A stretch of 17,815 nt of DNA, taken from NCBI GenBank assembly GCA_030831005.1, contig JAURLW010000013.1:1-17815 (forward strand). The letters are read 5' to 3'. A program made the position numbers and the translations under genes. Below, piece by piece: positions 1 through 8,423 of this stretch (position 1 is the first letter of the stretch; the number at the start of each line of letters is the position of its first letter). This stretch comes from Bacteroidota bacterium. GTDB taxonomy: Bacteria > Bacteroidota > Bacteroidia > Chitinophagales > Chitinophagaceae. The notes under the pieces were generated by a model. That model saw only the letters and a program-made list of their open reading frames with translations. It did not search any database and had not been told where the DNA came from.

Positions 1-1
1 G

Positions 2-1165
2 GTAGCTTATTGTAATTTCTTTAGCTATAGCAGTAGCTTTTTCAACTAGTGATTCAATAGGTGTTTCTATGGTATCGTATGTAAGCGCTACCCCCATTCT
101 TCTGTAAGGTCGAGTACTTGGTTTGCCAAATAATTTTACGTCTGAACGATCCTGCAGTAAAGCCTTATCAACACCGTTAATTTCAAATTCCGTACTCGTT
201 TCACTTGCTAAAATAACAGCACTTGCCGCTGCTTTTTCTTGTGTTATATGCGGAATTGGCAATCCAAGGATAGCTCTAGCATGCAATTCAAATTCGTTTA
301 AATTTTGAGAACCTGCAAGAGTTACCATTCCGGTATCGTGTGGACGAGGAGATAATTCTGAAAAATAAACTCCTTCATCCGTTAAGAAAAACTCTACTCC
401 CCATATACCATAACCACCCAATGCTTCTGTAACTTTTGCTGCCATTTTTTGAGCCGATAATATATCTTGTTCTTGCATTACGCAAGGTTGCCAGCTTTCT
501 CTGTAATCCCCTTTCTCTTGTCGGTGACCAATGGGTGCACAAAATAAAGTAGGACCATGTTGTTGTGTTACGGTCAATAAGGTTATCTCTGCATAGAATT
601 TAATAAAGCCTTCTACAATCACTTCTTGCAAATCGCCACGAGAACCTTCTAATGCGTAATTCCAAGCCATTTCAATATTTTCTGCTTGTTTAATTACACT
701 TTGTCCTTTCCCACTACTACTCATCAAAGGCTTTACTACACAGGGTATGCCTATTTGTGCAACGGCTGCTTTGAAATCCTCTAAATTGCTTGCATATTGA
801 TAAGGTGCCGTTTTTACACCTAATTCTTTAGCTGCTAAATCTCGTATAGCTTTTCTATTCATGGTAAAATTAGCTGCCTTAGCACTTGGTACTACGGTAT
901 AGCCTTGTTGTTCGTATTCATAAAAACGCTCAGTACGTATCGCCTCTATTTCTGGAACTATATAATCGGGCTTATGCTTTTTTATAACAGCGTCTAATGC
1001 ATCGCCATCGAGCATATTAATCACTTCAAATTCATGAGCTACTTGCATGGCAGGGGCATGCTCATAACTATCTACTGCAATAACGTATTGACCTAAACGC
1101 TGAAGTGCTATAACGAGTTCTTTACCTAACTCGCCCGAACCGAGTAATACGATTTTTTGTTGCAT
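2..1165 (-). CDS. purT: PurT, formate-dependent phosphoribosylglycinamide formyltransferase (3' end cut by window)
   Basis: PurT makes formyl-GAR from GAR, formate and ATP in de novo purine synthesis, a cytosolic, folate-independent alternative to PurN. I translated 388 codons from the ATG at 1165 to the window edge without a stop. Visible features are the N-terminal nucleotide-fold loop GSGELGKE (about residues 9-16), PEIEAI (71-76), the ATP-grasp stretch VVKPLMSSSGKGQS (143-156), GHRQEKGDYRESWQP (213-227), and the metal- and substrate-binding SELSPRPHDTGMVTL (269-283). The E. coli protein has 392 residues, and the last residues here (IAKEITISY) align with its C-terminus, so only the stop and perhaps one or two codons lie outside. 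A -7 element TATATTTG sits 17 nt upstream of the start. The gene is divergent from the glycosyltransferase gene. No anomalies seen. Confidence 0.96.
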   Translation of the reverse strand, partial: MQQKIVLLGSGELGKELVIALQRLGQYVIAVDSYEHAPAMQVAHEFEVINMLDGDALDAVIKKHKPDYIVPEIEAIRTERFYEYEQQGYTVVPSAKAANFTMNRKAIRDLAAKELGVKTAPYQYASNLEDFKAAVAQIGIPCVVKPLMSSSGKGQSVIKQAENIEMAWNYALEGSRGDLQEVIVEGFIKFYAEITLLTVTQQHGPTLFCAPIGHRQEKGDYRESWQPCVMQEQDILSAQKMAAKVTEALGGYGIWGVEFFLTDEGVYFSELSPRPHDTGMVTLAGSQNLNEFELHARAILGLPIPHITQEKAAASAVILASETSTEFEINGVDKALLQDRSDVKLFGKPSTRPYRRMGVALTYDTIETPIESLVEKATAIAKEITISY

Positions 1166-1181
1166 GATATTGAATTTGGAA

Positions 1182-1189
1182 CAAATATA
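1182..1189 (-). promoter_or_regulatory. Putative -7 promoter element for purT
   Basis: The minus strand reads TATATTTG here, an exact match to the Bacteroidota primary-sigma -7 consensus TAnnTTTG, ending 17 nt before the purT ATG. I see no TTG at the usual 17-23 nt upstream spacing, so the -33 half is missing or degenerate. This is inference from the motif alone. Confidence 0.5.
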
Positions 1190-1237
1190 CAATTAGATTT
1201 TTATTGGATAGTGCTCTCGCTCTTTACTAAATTAAAA

Positions 1238-1245
1238 TACCTTTG
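1238..1245 (+). promoter_or_regulatory. Putative -7 promoter element for the glycosyltransferase gene
   Basis: The plus strand reads TACCTTTG, an exact TAnnTTTG match, 14 nt before the ATG at 1260. The implied leader is very short. No TTG lies at normal -33 spacing. It shares the 94-bp divergent gap with the purT promoter candidate, so the two promoters would be about 50 bp apart, back to back. Confidence 0.4.
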
Positions 1246-1259
1246 CTTAAACCAATAGC

Positions 1260-2675
1260 ATGCAACTGATAAAGAAAAACCTAATTCCTATTTTATTTTT
1301 TTTAGGCTTATTGCTGTTTACTGCTTATCAAAGCAAGTATATACCTACAGCTTATTTTTGGGATGAACTAGGCGTATATATACCAGCAGCTCAGCATATG
1401 AATGACGCAGGCACTATTAGTTTGCTGCCATCCAGTTTAGACCCTCTTTATTCCAGAGGGCACCCGCTATTATATACGTTCTTAAATGCTAGTGTATTTC
1501 ACTTTTTTGGAGATCGGGTAGCGGTAGCGCACACACTTGCTTTAATTATATCCTTATTAGTGCTTGTCTCTTTTTATTTTATTATCAGTAATCTATTATC
1601 TAAAAAAGTTGCTTTTTTTTCTTGCCTTCTTTTAGCAGTGCAGCCGCTTTTTATTTCCATGTCTGTACTGAGCTTGCCTGAGATGTGCCTATGTTTATTT
1701 CTTTTATGGGCTGTTTGGGCTTTAATTAAAAATTATGGACTACTCTTTGCGTTAATGAGTTCACTAGCCATACTAACCAAAGAATCTGCTATAGTCATAA
1801 TTGGGGTAGCTGTTTGCACTCTTTATTTTGATAAGCTGTTTTTAAGTAAGAATAAGGATAAAAAAGCAACTCGCTTTTCGTTGATTTGCATCATTATTCC
1901 AGTACTTGTTTATGCTTTATTTTTAGTTACTCAACGCATTCAAAATGGATGGTTTTTCTTTCCTGAGCATATAGGCTATTTGCATTTTAATTTGGTTGGC
2001 TTTTTTGATACTAATTGGCTAATGTGTAAGCAATTCTTTTTTCATAAAAGTAACTTTATAGTAGGCCTTGCTTCTTTTGTTTATTTAGTGTTTAATTTAT
2101 TTCATTATAGAAGGGCTACCAAATTTCATTTTGTTGTTATTGCATTTATTATTGTGTCGATGTTTTTTTCGAATGTTAATTTTTATATGCAGCGCTATCT
2201 GCTTATTATTTTACCCTGGATCATTGTTTTGGGTGTATGGGCTTTAGATCAAATCCTAGAATTGTACTTTAAAACAAAATATCTAAAAAATAGTATGTTA
2301 GTCCTTTTAATGACTTTTTCATCTTATTTGGCTATTAGTAATTGGGACTCCAATACGTTTAGTGATACCTGTGATATTTCATACCGAAGAACCGTTTTCT
2401 TAGTCCAAGAAACAGCAAATTGGCTTCAAAGTCAAACTTGGAAAAATGAAGTGATAGAAGCTAATTTCCCGGTTTTTCAAGCATTGCAAGAGCCGCGGAA
2501 TGGCTATGTAAAGCAGCCTTTTGCTATTGATGTTAATTTTCAACAGCCTTGCAAATACGGTATCTTTTTTAAAACAAAGGGAATCTGGGATCCCTTAAGC
2601 GAACATACTTATGTTAAGACACTGAAGCTCTTCAAAAATGATTTTGCTGAAATACGAGTGGTTCAATTTTTCTAA
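1260..2675 (+). CDS. GT-C / PMT-type (family 39-like) integral membrane glycosyltransferase
   Basis: This 471-residue polytopic protein has the usual look of the PMT_2/ArnT-like GT-C superfamily, which transfers sugars from a polyprenyl-phosphate carrier on the periplasmic side. The first hydrophobic helix (about residues 7-24) is followed by a loop with FWDELGVY; its Asp35-Glu36 match the acidic catalytic pair of GT-C enzymes. RGHPLLY (66-72) resembles the family's PPL(Y) element. LPEM (139-142) and LTKES (172-176) resemble the LTD and tKE signatures, and MQRYLL lies late in the membrane domain. The hydrophobic part ends near residue 360, leaving about 110 soluble residues, presumably periplasmic. 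The acceptor and sugar cannot be read from sequence. It lies 76 nt upstream of the PKD giant on the same strand, so glycosylation of that cargo is a guess. It could instead modify lipid or surface glycan. Confidence 0.75.
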   Translation: MQLIKKNLIPILFFLGLLLFTAYQSKYIPTAYFWDELGVYIPAAQHMNDAGTISLLPSSLDPLYSRGHPLLYTFLNASVFHFFGDRVAVAHTLALIISLLVLVSFYFIISNLLSKKVAFFSCLLLAVQPLFISMSVLSLPEMCLCLFLLWAVWALIKNYGLLFALMSSLAILTKESAIVIIGVAVCTLYFDKLFLSKNKDKKATRFSLICIIIPVLVYALFLVTQRIQNGWFFFPEHIGYLHFNLVGFFDTNWLMCKQFFFHKSNFIVGLASFVYLVFNLFHYRRATKFHFVVIAFIIVSMFFSNVNFYMQRYLLIILPWIIVLGVWALDQILELYFKTKYLKNSMLVLLMTFSSYLAISNWDSNTFSDTCDISYRRTVFLVQETANWLQSQTWKNEVIEANFPVFQALQEPRNGYVKQPFAIDVNFQQPCKYGIFFKTKGIWDPLSEHTYVKTLKLFKNDFAEIRVVQFF

Positions 2676-2717
2676 TTACCCTATATTAATATTCAAAAAA
2701 GAAGTCTAAATAAGTTA

Positions 2718-2740
2718 TAATACTTAACTTAGTAATACTT
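2718..2740 (+). repeat. Short direct repeat upstream of the PKD/porP operon
   Basis: TAATACTT occurs at 2718-2725 and again at 2733-2740, with starts 15 bp apart. The second copy also lies in a small inverted repeat, TAATA-CTT-TATTA, at 2733-2745. The 76-bp gap has no exact TAnnTTTG; the nearest is TACTTTAT at 2736-2743, with the final G missing. The repeat could be an operator, or it may be chance in very AT-rich DNA. Confidence 0.3.
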
Positions 2741-2751
2741 TATTACCACCT

Positions 2752-5700
2752 ATGGGTTCCCAAAAATTAGTTTTTCCAATAATACTGTTTTTCAATCTGT
2801 TTTATGCAGTAATTGGATTTGCCCAAACGGCCAATTTCACTTCCAATGTTCAAAGTGGATGTGCCCCTATGTTGGTTCAGTTTGCAAGTACTTCAACAGG
2901 TACTAATGCATCTACTACCTATCAATGGAGTTTTGGTAATACGGTAACATCCGTATTGCAAAATCCATCCACCACTTACTCAAATCCAGGCACCTATACC
3001 GTAACGCTTACTGTATCTAATGGACCAGGAAGTACCAATACAAAAACCATTACTAATTATATCACTGTATTACCTGCGCCACAAGTAAGTTATACTACCA
3101 ACATCAATGCTACGTGTCCGGGTTCTGCCATTCAATTTACCAATACCTCTGTCAATGGAGTTGCCGGTGCTGCTACTTATTTATGGAATTTTGGTGATGG
3201 GAATTCAGATAATGTGCCTAACCCATTACATACTTTCGCATTGCCTGGTACGTACAATATTACTTTGCAAGTTACAAATAATGCGGGCTGCAGTAAAACA
3301 AAATTAGATACGAATCGAATTTTGATTTATACACCACCTAGTGGTACTTTCTCCGCTAATGCAACACAGTTTTGTAATGCGCCTCAAACAATCAACTTTA
3401 CGAGCGCTATTACTGGATCAGGACCCTTTACGTATGCCTGGAATTTTGGAGACAATACAACGGGTGTTGGGGTTACTACTTCTCATACTTATACCAGTAA
3501 CGGTGTGTATACCGTTAAGTTAGTGGTAACAGATATTAATGGTTGTAAGGATACTATTATCAATACCAACTTTATAAATTTATCATCCCCACAAGCACAA
3601 TTCTCGGCACCAACAAGCGCTTGTAGATTAGCTCCTGTAACCTTTACGAATACTACCAATACAGCCATTACTGGATTTGTATGGTTGTTTGGAGATGGAG
3701 ATACAGCAATGCAATATAGTCCAACGCATACGTACTTAAATGCTGGTACTTATACCGTTCGATTAGTTGCCATCAATGGAGCATGTACAGATACCGTTTC
3801 GCATACGATTACAATTAACCCAAAGCCAGTTGCCAATTTTACAGTTGCTACAACAGGTACTTGTCCTGCACCTCAAACCATTTCGTTTGTAAACACCTCA
3901 AGTAATGCATCTAGTTATGTATGGTCTTTTGGTGATGGAACACAATCTACTTTACAAACTCCATCCCATTTATATACTAGTGATTCGTTTTATACAGTAA
4001 AATTAATAGCTTCCAATAGTTTTGGTTGCTATGATTCTGTTAGTATTACCGATGCAGTTAAGATATTTCCATTGCGTTTAGAAGCTTTGCCCAATAAATT
4101 AGACGGATGTATTCCTTTGCCCATTTCCTTTCAAGGCTATTTACAAACCCGAAATCCTCCTTCTCAACCGGCTTGGAATGGCACCTATCCTTATGGTATT
4201 GCTTCTTATAGTTGGTCTTTTGGAAATAATAATTTCTCTACTGCTGCCAATCCAACATACACGTATACAACGGTCGGAGTTTATTGGGTTAAGCTTACGG
4301 CCGTCACATTTAATGGTTGCACAGTTGTAGATTCTTTTCAAGTTGCAGCAGGTAGTCCGCCTACGGCAAATTTCACTTATACTCCAAGTACGGTTTGTTT
4401 GCGAGATAGTGTTCATTTTGTAAATACCAGTACTAATGCAAATGCATACTATTGGTTTTTCGGAGATTCTGGATCTAGTGGAGATGTTAGTCCATACTAT
4501 CACTATAATTATCCTGGGGTATTTACGGTTAAATTGATGGCTATTAACAATGGATGTAAAGATTCCATGATTAAAACAAATATTATTACAGCATTAGGGC
4601 CAAAGTCGATTCCTAATTTTACATACGATTGTGTTAATCCATTATTAGTTCATTTTGCAGACAGTTCCATATTGTCTACATCGCATACTTGGTTTTTTGG
4701 AGATGGACAAAGCTCTACTGCTAATCATCCTAATCATACGTATGCAAGTATGGGTACTTATCAAGTAATGCTTGTGGCACAAAATAGCACTACGGGTTGT
4801 ATAGATACCAATAGAACGGTTGTTACTTTGTTAGCATCTAATCCAAATTTTATTGCTACGGATACTACCTTATGCAAAAAACAAGTAATTACGCTTTCTG
4901 CTATTGATACGCAAAATATTGTTCAGTATAATTGGACCAATAATTGGGGTTCTTTTCAGGATACTACCTTTTCTATCGTTGATTCTTTTCCATATGTAGG
5001 AGCATATACTATTACTTTAATAACAGTCGACAAACACAATTGTAGAGATACCATAACTAAAACAAATTTTATAAAAGTAGCTTGGCCTAATGTTAATTTT
5101 GGTGCAAGCCCATTGGTGGGTTGTACGCCCATGACGGTCATATTTAGTGATTCTACCACAGATACTCAAGGTGTGCAATTAACAACTAGAAAATGGCTAT
5201 GGGGAGATGCCACACAAAGTACTTTATTAACGCCCGTCGCCAATCATACCTATATCAATCCCGGGTTGTTTACTATAAAACTAATTGTTTCTGACACTTT
5301 TGGTTGTAAGGATTCGCTTACAAAAAATAATTATATCGATGCCCGCCATCCACAACCATTATTTTTTGCAGATGACACTACCGCATGCATCGGACAGGTA
5401 ATTAATTTTACAAACCTTACCGTAGCTTCAACAGGTACTACGTATCAATGGTATTTTGGAGATGGAACAAGTTCAACGGCTTACAATCCTTCGCATATAT
5501 ACACTGCAACGGGTACTTATACTATAAAATTGATTGCTACGGATCCTATAGGATGTAAAGACTCTTTTATTAGAGTTAATAATATTAGTATTACTAAACC
5601 GCAAGCAAGTTTTACGGTAAGCGATTCTATTGCTATTTGTCCACCTTTATTAGTGCAGTTTACCAATACCTCTTTGAATGCTATAAGTTATGCTTGGTCA

Positions 5701-7326
5701 TTTGGAAATTCAAATACCTCAATTTCACCCAATCCTACTAATCCGTACAATAGTCCTGGATTGTATACGATTCGCTTGATTGCTACCAACTCAAATGGAT
5801 GCACCGACACGGCCTTCAAACAAGTAAAAGTACTAGGCTATGCCGGAGCATTTTCATATGCTACAACTTCAGGTTGTGCTCCTTTAACGATTACTTTCAC
5901 CGCCAATATTAGTAATATCCCTTCTTTAATTTGGGATTTTAGTGATGGTGTTACACAGAATAGTAATGGATTGTTAACGGTAACGCACTCTTATCTTACA
6001 CCAGGCGCTTATGTTCCAAAAATTTTATTAAGTGATGGATTAGGTTGTGTAACGTCCAGTACAGGCTTAGATACAATTAAAGTAAATGCAGTTTTCCCAG
6101 GCTTCAAAACCAATCCATTTCCTATTTGTGAAAAAGCTGCTATTACCTTTATAGATATCTCGTGGAGTTTGTATTCAACGATTAATGCATGGTCGTGGAC
6201 TACTTCCACATCATTGCAAAGTACTATTGCGCAACCAATTTTTAGTTTCCCATCTGCAGGTATATATACGGTTAAGTTAATTGCTAGTGATGTAATGGGT
6301 TGTAAGGACTCTATCATCAAACAAATAAAAGTAGAAGCACTTCCTAATATCAATGCAGGGAAGGATACCGTAATTTGCTTGGGAGATGCAGTGCAACTTA
6401 AAGCAATGGGGGGTGTATCTTATATGTGGAATACTGCAGCTACACTTTCCTGTTTGAACTGCGCTATGCCCATAGCTACTCCTACATCAGCAACAAAGTA
6501 TGTGGTTTTTGGTACTGACCAAAATGGTTGTGTTAATAAAGATACCGTTCAAATAACTTTAAAAACACGTTCCGATTTTTTTGTAAGACCTGATACTGCA
6601 GTATGCAAAGGCCATTCAGCAAATTTATTGGCTTATGGTGCTAATAGTTATATCTGGTCGCCAAGTGCTACACTTAACAATGCTTTAATTCCTAATCCAA
6701 TTGCAACGCCAACAGCTACTCAGATTTACAAAGTACTAGGTTATGAAGGTGCGTGCTTGCCCGATACGCAATTTGTAAAAGTTACAGTATTGCCAAGGCC
6801 AATAGTCAATGCCGGTAATAATCAACAAATTGTTGCTGGAGATTTAATGTATCTATATGGTTCTGGTAATAATGTAATTCGTTACCAATGGCTACCAAGT
6901 GCAGGCATAGCTTGCGATACCTGTCCATATACGAGTGTGTATCCTAAGCAGTCGGGTACTTATATGTTAGTTGGTACCAATTCCTTTGGATGTACCGATA
7001 CGAGTACTATGCAGGTAAGTGTTTTGTGCCAAGCAGAGCAAGTATTTATACCGAATTCATTTACACCCAATGGAGATGGTCATAATGATGTCTTTTATCC
7101 AAGAGGCAAAGGTTTAAGTATTATTACTTCATTTAAAGTTTTTGATCGATGGGGCGAGTTACTATTTGAACGAAAAAATATTCAGACAGATGATCCAAGT
7201 GTTGGTTGGGATGGAGAATTTAGAGGCGTTGTTTTAAGTCCAGATGTATATGTATATATCATGGAAGCTATTTGTGAAACAGGCGAACCAATTAATTGGA
7301 AAGGTGATATTATGATCATGCGATAA
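2752..7326 (+). CDS. Giant secreted PKD-repeat protein with T9SS type B (CHU_C / gliding-motility-associated) C-terminal domain
   Basis: This 1524-residue surface or secreted protein is probably an adhesin of the SprB-like kind. The signal peptide is about residues 1-25, ending FAQ. Fourteen PKD domains of 78-95 residues follow (about 26-1197). Most carry the WxFGDG-type turn and a Cys pair, one about ten residues into the repeat and one in the closing GC(K/T)D, suggesting one disulfide per domain. Repeats 9 (697-779) and 14 (1116-1197) have lost the FGDG turn. Three shorter Ig-like repeats (1198-1272, 1273-1348, 1349-1426) precede the sorting domain (1427-1524), which has FIPNSFTPNGDGHNDVF, FDRWGELLFE, GWDGEFRG and VYVYIMEA, the hallmarks of the T9SS type B domain. 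The stop is 10 nt before the porP/sprF-like gene, so the two are almost certainly cotranscribed. The ligand is unknown. The ATG is supported by the signal peptide directly after it. Confidence 0.92.
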   Translation: MGSQKLVFPIILFFNLFYAVIGFAQTANFTSNVQSGCAPMLVQFASTSTGTNASTTYQWSFGNTVTSVLQNPSTTYSNPGTYTVTLTVSNGPGSTNTKTITNYITVLPAPQVSYTTNINATCPGSAIQFTNTSVNGVAGAATYLWNFGDGNSDNVPNPLHTFALPGTYNITLQVTNNAGCSKTKLDTNRILIYTPPSGTFSANATQFCNAPQTINFTSAITGSGPFTYAWNFGDNTTGVGVTTSHTYTSNGVYTVKLVVTDINGCKDTIINTNFINLSSPQAQFSAPTSACRLAPVTFTNTTNTAITGFVWLFGDGDTAMQYSPTHTYLNAGTYTVRLVAINGACTDTVSHTITINPKPVANFTVATTGTCPAPQTISFVNTSSNASSYVWSFGDGTQSTLQTPSHLYTSDSFYTVKLIASNSFGCYDSVSITDAVKIFPLRLEALPNKLDGCIPLPISFQGYLQTRNPPSQPAWNGTYPYGIASYSWSFGNNNFSTAANPTYTYTTVGVYWVKLTAVTFNGCTVVDSFQVAAGSPPTANFTYTPSTVCLRDSVHFVNTSTNANAYYWFFGDSGSSGDVSPYYHYNYPGVFTVKLMAINNGCKDSMIKTNIITALGPKSIPNFTYDCVNPLLVHFADSSILSTSHTWFFGDGQSSTANHPNHTYASMGTYQVMLVAQNSTTGCIDTNRTVVTLLASNPNFIATDTTLCKKQVITLSAIDTQNIVQYNWTNNWGSFQDTTFSIVDSFPYVGAYTITLITVDKHNCRDTITKTNFIKVAWPNVNFGASPLVGCTPMTVIFSDSTTDTQGVQLTTRKWLWGDATQSTLLTPVANHTYINPGLFTIKLIVSDTFGCKDSLTKNNYIDARHPQPLFFADDTTACIGQVINFTNLTVASTGTTYQWYFGDGTSSTAYNPSHIYTATGTYTIKLIATDPIGCKDSFIRVNNISITKPQASFTVSDSIAICPPLLVQFTNTSLNAISYAWSFGNSNTSISPNPTNPYNSPGLYTIRLIATNSNGCTDTAFKQVKVLGYAGAFSYATTSGCAPLTITFTANISNIPSLIWDFSDGVTQNSNGLLTVTHSYLTPGAYVPKILLSDGLGCVTSSTGLDTIKVNAVFPGFKTNPFPICEKAAITFIDISWSLYSTINAWSWTTSTSLQSTIAQPIFSFPSAGIYTVKLIASDVMGCKDSIIKQIKVEALPNINAGKDTVICLGDAVQLKAMGGVSYMWNTAATLSCLNCAMPIATPTSATKYVVFGTDQNGCVNKDTVQITLKTRSDFFVRPDTAVCKGHSANLLAYGANSYIWSPSATLNNALIPNPIATPTATQIYKVLGYEGACLPDTQFVKVTVLPRPIVNAGNNQQIVAGDLMYLYGSGNNVIRYQWLPSAGIACDTCPYTSVYPKQSGTYMLVGTNSFGCTDTSTMQVSVLCQAEQVFIPNSFTPNGDGHNDVFYPRGKGLSIITSFKVFDRWGELLFERKNIQTDDPSVGWDGEFRGVVLSPDVYVYIMEAICETGEPINWKGDIMIMR

Positions 7327-7336
7327 GGAACATATT

Positions 7337-8371
7337 ATGTTGAAGAAGATAAGATTAGTCATAACGGTATTAGCAATGAGCGTGTTTGTAAATGTACAAG
7401 CACAGGATATTCATTTTTCTCAATTTTACGAGAGTACTATTTTGCGAAATCCTTCTTTGATAGGTTTGTTTGAAGGGGCCTATAAAATAAGTACCTTAAA
7501 TAAATCGCAATGGCAAAGTATTAGTATGCCCTATCAAACGAATCTAGTGAATACGGAGATACGGGTACCAATTAATAAGAGTGCTGAAGATGTAATAAGC
7601 TTTGGTTTAACCTTTTTCTCCGACAAAGCAGGTACAGCACAATTAAAAACTCAAGCGGTTTATCCTTGCATTAACTACAGTAAGTCCTTGGGAGGTTTTC
7701 ACAATGAATATATTTCATTAGGATTTACGGTTGGTTTTATGCAACGTAATTTTGATATTAGCAAATTGACATTCAATGAGCAGTATTTTAATAGTGCTTT
7801 TAGTTCAAGTAATGCCAATGGTGAAAATATAACCAATACAAATAGTAGTCAGATGGATGTTGGCGTTGGACTTAATTATAGCAGGAGTTTTGGATATGAA
7901 AATGGGAGTAGTTTTTATTTGGGTGCTGCCGCATATCATTTAAATCAACCCAAATCAAACTTTGGTAATACGGATCTTACCTTGCCTATGCGTTTTAATA
8001 TAAATATGGGATGGGCTAGTGCTATAGGAGAATTTTGGAATATGCAATTACTTACCAATGCATGTATGCAAGGGGCTTATATTGAAAGCACAAGTGGCTT
8101 GTTATTTAATTATAGAACAGTTGATAAGGATTATAATACGGAATTCATTTTGCAATTAGGTACCTTATATCGTTTGCAAGATGCTATAATACCCACCTTC
8201 AAATGTGTCTATAGATCTTATCAATTAGGCCTGAGTTACGATATTAATATTTCTTCACTAAAAGTGGCAAGCAATAGAAGGGGTGGACTAGAGTGTTCGT
8301 TAGCCATCTTAGGTGTTTTTAGAGATGCTAATAGGAGATCGAGTAAAACCATTTGTCCTCATTTTTACTAA
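7337..8371 (+). CDS. PorP/SprF-family outer-membrane protein (T9SS type B partner)
   Basis: This 344-residue protein has a signal peptide (about 1-22, cleaved near VQAQ). The mature start DIHFSQFYESTILRNPSLIG closely follows the PorP/SprF family opening, in which an aromatic-rich Q-F-Y motif is followed by NP(A/S)L and a G. The rest alternates hydrophobic and polar residues as expected for an outer-membrane beta-barrel, and the end CPHFY resembles the CPRF-like tail common in the family. Family members are associated with T9SS. SprF of Flavobacterium johnsoniae is needed to export SprB, a type B cargo, and such genes often lie directly 3' of their cargo gene. The 10-nt gap to the PKD protein fits that pattern, so I infer it escorts or anchors that cargo. 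A terminator follows directly. Confidence 0.9.
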   Translation: MLKKIRLVITVLAMSVFVNVQAQDIHFSQFYESTILRNPSLIGLFEGAYKISTLNKSQWQSISMPYQTNLVNTEIRVPINKSAEDVISFGLTFFSDKAGTAQLKTQAVYPCINYSKSLGGFHNEYISLGFTVGFMQRNFDISKLTFNEQYFNSAFSSSNANGENITNTNSSQMDVGVGLNYSRSFGYENGSSFYLGAAAYHLNQPKSNFGNTDLTLPMRFNINMGWASAIGEFWNMQLLTNACMQGAYIESTSGLLFNYRTVDKDYNTEFILQLGTLYRLQDAIIPTFKCVYRSYQLGLSYDINISSLKVASNRRGGLECSLAILGVFRDANRRSSKTICPHFY

Positions 8372-8375
8372 AATA

Positions 8376-8403
8376 AAAAAGCCATTCGATCGAATGGCTT
8401 TTT
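8376..8403. terminator. Bidirectional intrinsic terminator between the porP/sprF-like gene and sucA
   Basis: A perfect 18-nt palindrome, GCCATTCGATCGAATGGC (8381-8398), is flanked by an A-run on the left and a T-run on the right, so each strand reads as a GC-containing hairpin followed by U residues. It starts 4 nt after the porP/sprF-like stop and lies 20 nt beyond the sucA stop, as expected for one element terminating two converging genes. Confidence 0.9.
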
Positions 8404-8423
8404 ATTTAGTTTATTCTTTATAC

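Noticed and set aside
123..308. Plus-strand 61-residue reading frame near the left edge
   Set aside because: It is antisense to purT, whose translation is continuous through this stretch with conserved ATP-grasp motifs.
3107..3523. Short plus-strand reading frames at 3107-3307 and 3341-3523 inside the PKD gene
   Set aside because: They are alternative-frame shadows of the PKD repeats, with low-complexity Leu/Ile-rich composition and no start signal.
4141..6353. Minus-strand reading frames inside the PKD gene (4141-4503, 4956-5159, 6009-6353)
   Set aside because: They are antisense to a continuous well-conserved domain protein and have no recognisable domains or promoter.
2752..7326. Possible tandem DNA repeat or recombination hotspot in the PKD gene
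   Set aside because: The domains repeat at protein level, but the DNA of successive repeats has diverged. I saw only short shared words such as GGAGATGG, not recent duplications.
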